Shown here: piece by piece, positions 63,286 through 64,000 of the stretch
How positions within the stretch are numbered: position 1 is the first letter of the stretch
Layout: every line of letters starts with the position of its first letter
Origin: Brenneria goodwinii
GTDB lineage: Bacteria > Pseudomonadota > Gammaproteobacteria > Enterobacterales > Enterobacteriaceae
NCBI RefSeq assembly: GCF_002291445.1
Contig: NZ_CP014137.1
Location: 3,472,001-3,536,000, forward strand
Length of the DNA: 64,000 nt
Direction of reading: 5' to 3'
Position numbers and translations under genes: made by a program
The notes under the pieces: generated by a model
Databases searched by the model: none
Told to the model about the DNA's origin: nothing
What the model saw: the letters and a program-made list of their open reading frames with translations, nothing else

Positions 63286-64000
63286 TTATTCCTTTGCTGA
63301 AAGAGTCGCCTCAACAATGCGCATAGCATCTACCGTTTCTTTTACGTCATGAACACGAATAATTTGCGCACCCTGCATCGCCGCAATCACCGCGCACGCC
63401 ACACTGCCCTGCACCCGTTTTATCGGCGGAACCTTGAGTAATTGCCCAATCATGGATTTTCTGGACATCCCAACCAGCAGAGGCAATCCGAAACGGTGTA
63501 ATTCACCCAAGCGAGCCAGGAGCTGGTAATTATGAGCCAGATTTTTACCGAATCCGAATCCGGGATCCAGCAATAGCTTACTTTTCGGGATATTGCCGTT
63601 CACGCAGCGATCAATCTGCTGTTGTAAAAAATCCCCGATTTCGCTCATCAGATCATCATAGTGGGGATTATTCTGCATTGTTTTTGGTAATCCCTGCATA
63701 TGCATCAGGCAAACCGGCAAACCTGTGGCGGCCGCGGCCTCTAAAGCCCCCGGCTCCTGCAGTGAACGAATGTCGTTAATCAAGTGAGCGCCCGCTTGCG
63801 CCGCGGCCGTAATCACCTCCGGCTTTGACGTATCGACGGAAATCCATGTATCAAAACGCTGAACCAACGCTTCAACGACAGGAATCACGCGATCCAGTTC
63901 TTCCTGCGTGCTGACTTCATCCGCCCCTGGACGAGTTGACTCGCCGCCAATATCAATCAGCGTCGCGCCGGCGGTAATCATCTCCTGAGCATGAAACAGC
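63286..64000 (-). CDS. folP: dihydropteroate synthase, N-terminus outside window
   Basis: The 5' end lies beyond the right edge; about 237 residues remain of a usual 280. It joins p-aminobenzoate to dihydropterin pyrophosphate in folate synthesis. GATLIDIGGESTRPGA, VSVDTSKPEV-like ISVDTSKPEV, LLLDPGFGFGKN and LLVGMSRKSMIGQLL are all present. An internal ATG at 63981 is not the true start, since the frame continues upstream with LFHAQE as in E. coli-type FolP. Confidence 0.96.
   Translation of the reverse strand, partial: LFHAQEMITAGATLIDIGGESTRPGADEVSTQEELDRVIPVVEALVQRFDTWISVDTSKPEVITAAAQAGAHLINDIRSLQEPGALEAAAATGLPVCLMHMQGLPKTMQNNPHYDDLMSEIGDFLQQQIDRCVNGNIPKSKLLLDPGFGFGKNLAHNYQLLARLGELHRFGLPLLVGMSRKSMIGQLLKVPPIKRVQGSVACAVIAAMQGAQIIRVHDVKETVDAMRIVEATLSAKE

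Overview
The window is chromosomal DNA from a member of the Enterobacterales, most likely a plant-associated genus of the Pectobacteriaceae (Brenneria/Dickeya/Pectobacterium/Lonsdalea type). This rests on protein similarity and on two blocks that keep the E. coli gene order: yjjZ - three leucine tRNAs - rsmC - holD - rimI, and folP - glmM - secG - leuU ... metY - rimP - nusA - infB - rbfA - truB - rpsO - pnp - nlpI - deaD ... yhbW - ubiV - ubiU - ubiT - yhbS - yhbQ. The genus is inferred, not proven.

Layout. 1-5.2 kb: a partial alpha/beta hydrolase and the acetoin genes budA-budB with a divergent LysR regulator. 5.3-10.2 kb: yjjZ behind a Fur box, three tRNA-Leu(CAG) genes, a LysR/aldo-keto reductase pair, then rsmC, holD and rimI. 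10.3-16.7 kb: an iron-starvation cassette with a FecI-type sigma factor, a FecR-type anti-sigma factor, an FpvA/FhuE-type TonB-dependent transducer and an SbmA/YddA-like ABC protein. A 331-bp non-coding element with Tn5/IS4-like ends sits between fecR and the receptor gene. 16.7-21.6 kb: palindromic repeats and the deoCABD operon with CRP sites. 21.6-23.1 kb: a cobalt/nickel-type CDF exporter and an RcnR/DmeR-like regulator, each with its own operator. 23.2-31.6 kb: yhbQ, yhbS, anaerobic ubiquinone genes ubiT and ubiUV, a membrane-fusion protein with two ABC-2 permeases but no ATPase, and yhbW. 31.8-37.4 kb: an AT-rich island with a LacI-type regulator, a complete mannose-family PTS (B-C-D-A) and a GH13 alpha-glucosidase. 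37.5-51.7 kb: cptA, deaD, nlpI, pnp, rpsO, truB, rbfA, infB, nusA, rimP and initiator tRNA metY. 52.2-61 kb: the most distinctive block, lying where E. coli has argG. 61.1-64 kb: leuU, secG, glmM and partial folP.

The best candidate for an undescribed system is the 52.2-61 kb block. A tight operon runs TonB-dependent receptor > two-domain beta-propeller phytase > ExbB/TolQ-like > ExbD/TolR-like > TonB-like energizer with a TolA-like coiled coil. Upstream of it is a good match to a PhoB box at the right distance from a -10 hexamer. Divergently encoded are a membrane protein with a degenerate GGDEF domain and an AraC-family regulator. I read this as a phosphate-starvation-induced system for capturing and dephosphorylating phytate, with its own Ton motor. 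The second candidate is the PTS/GH13 island, probably for an alpha-1,6-linked glucoside, under CRP and a LacI-type repressor.

All coordinates and motif matches were read by eye. Functions are assigned from recognised motifs and remembered family sequences, with no database search.
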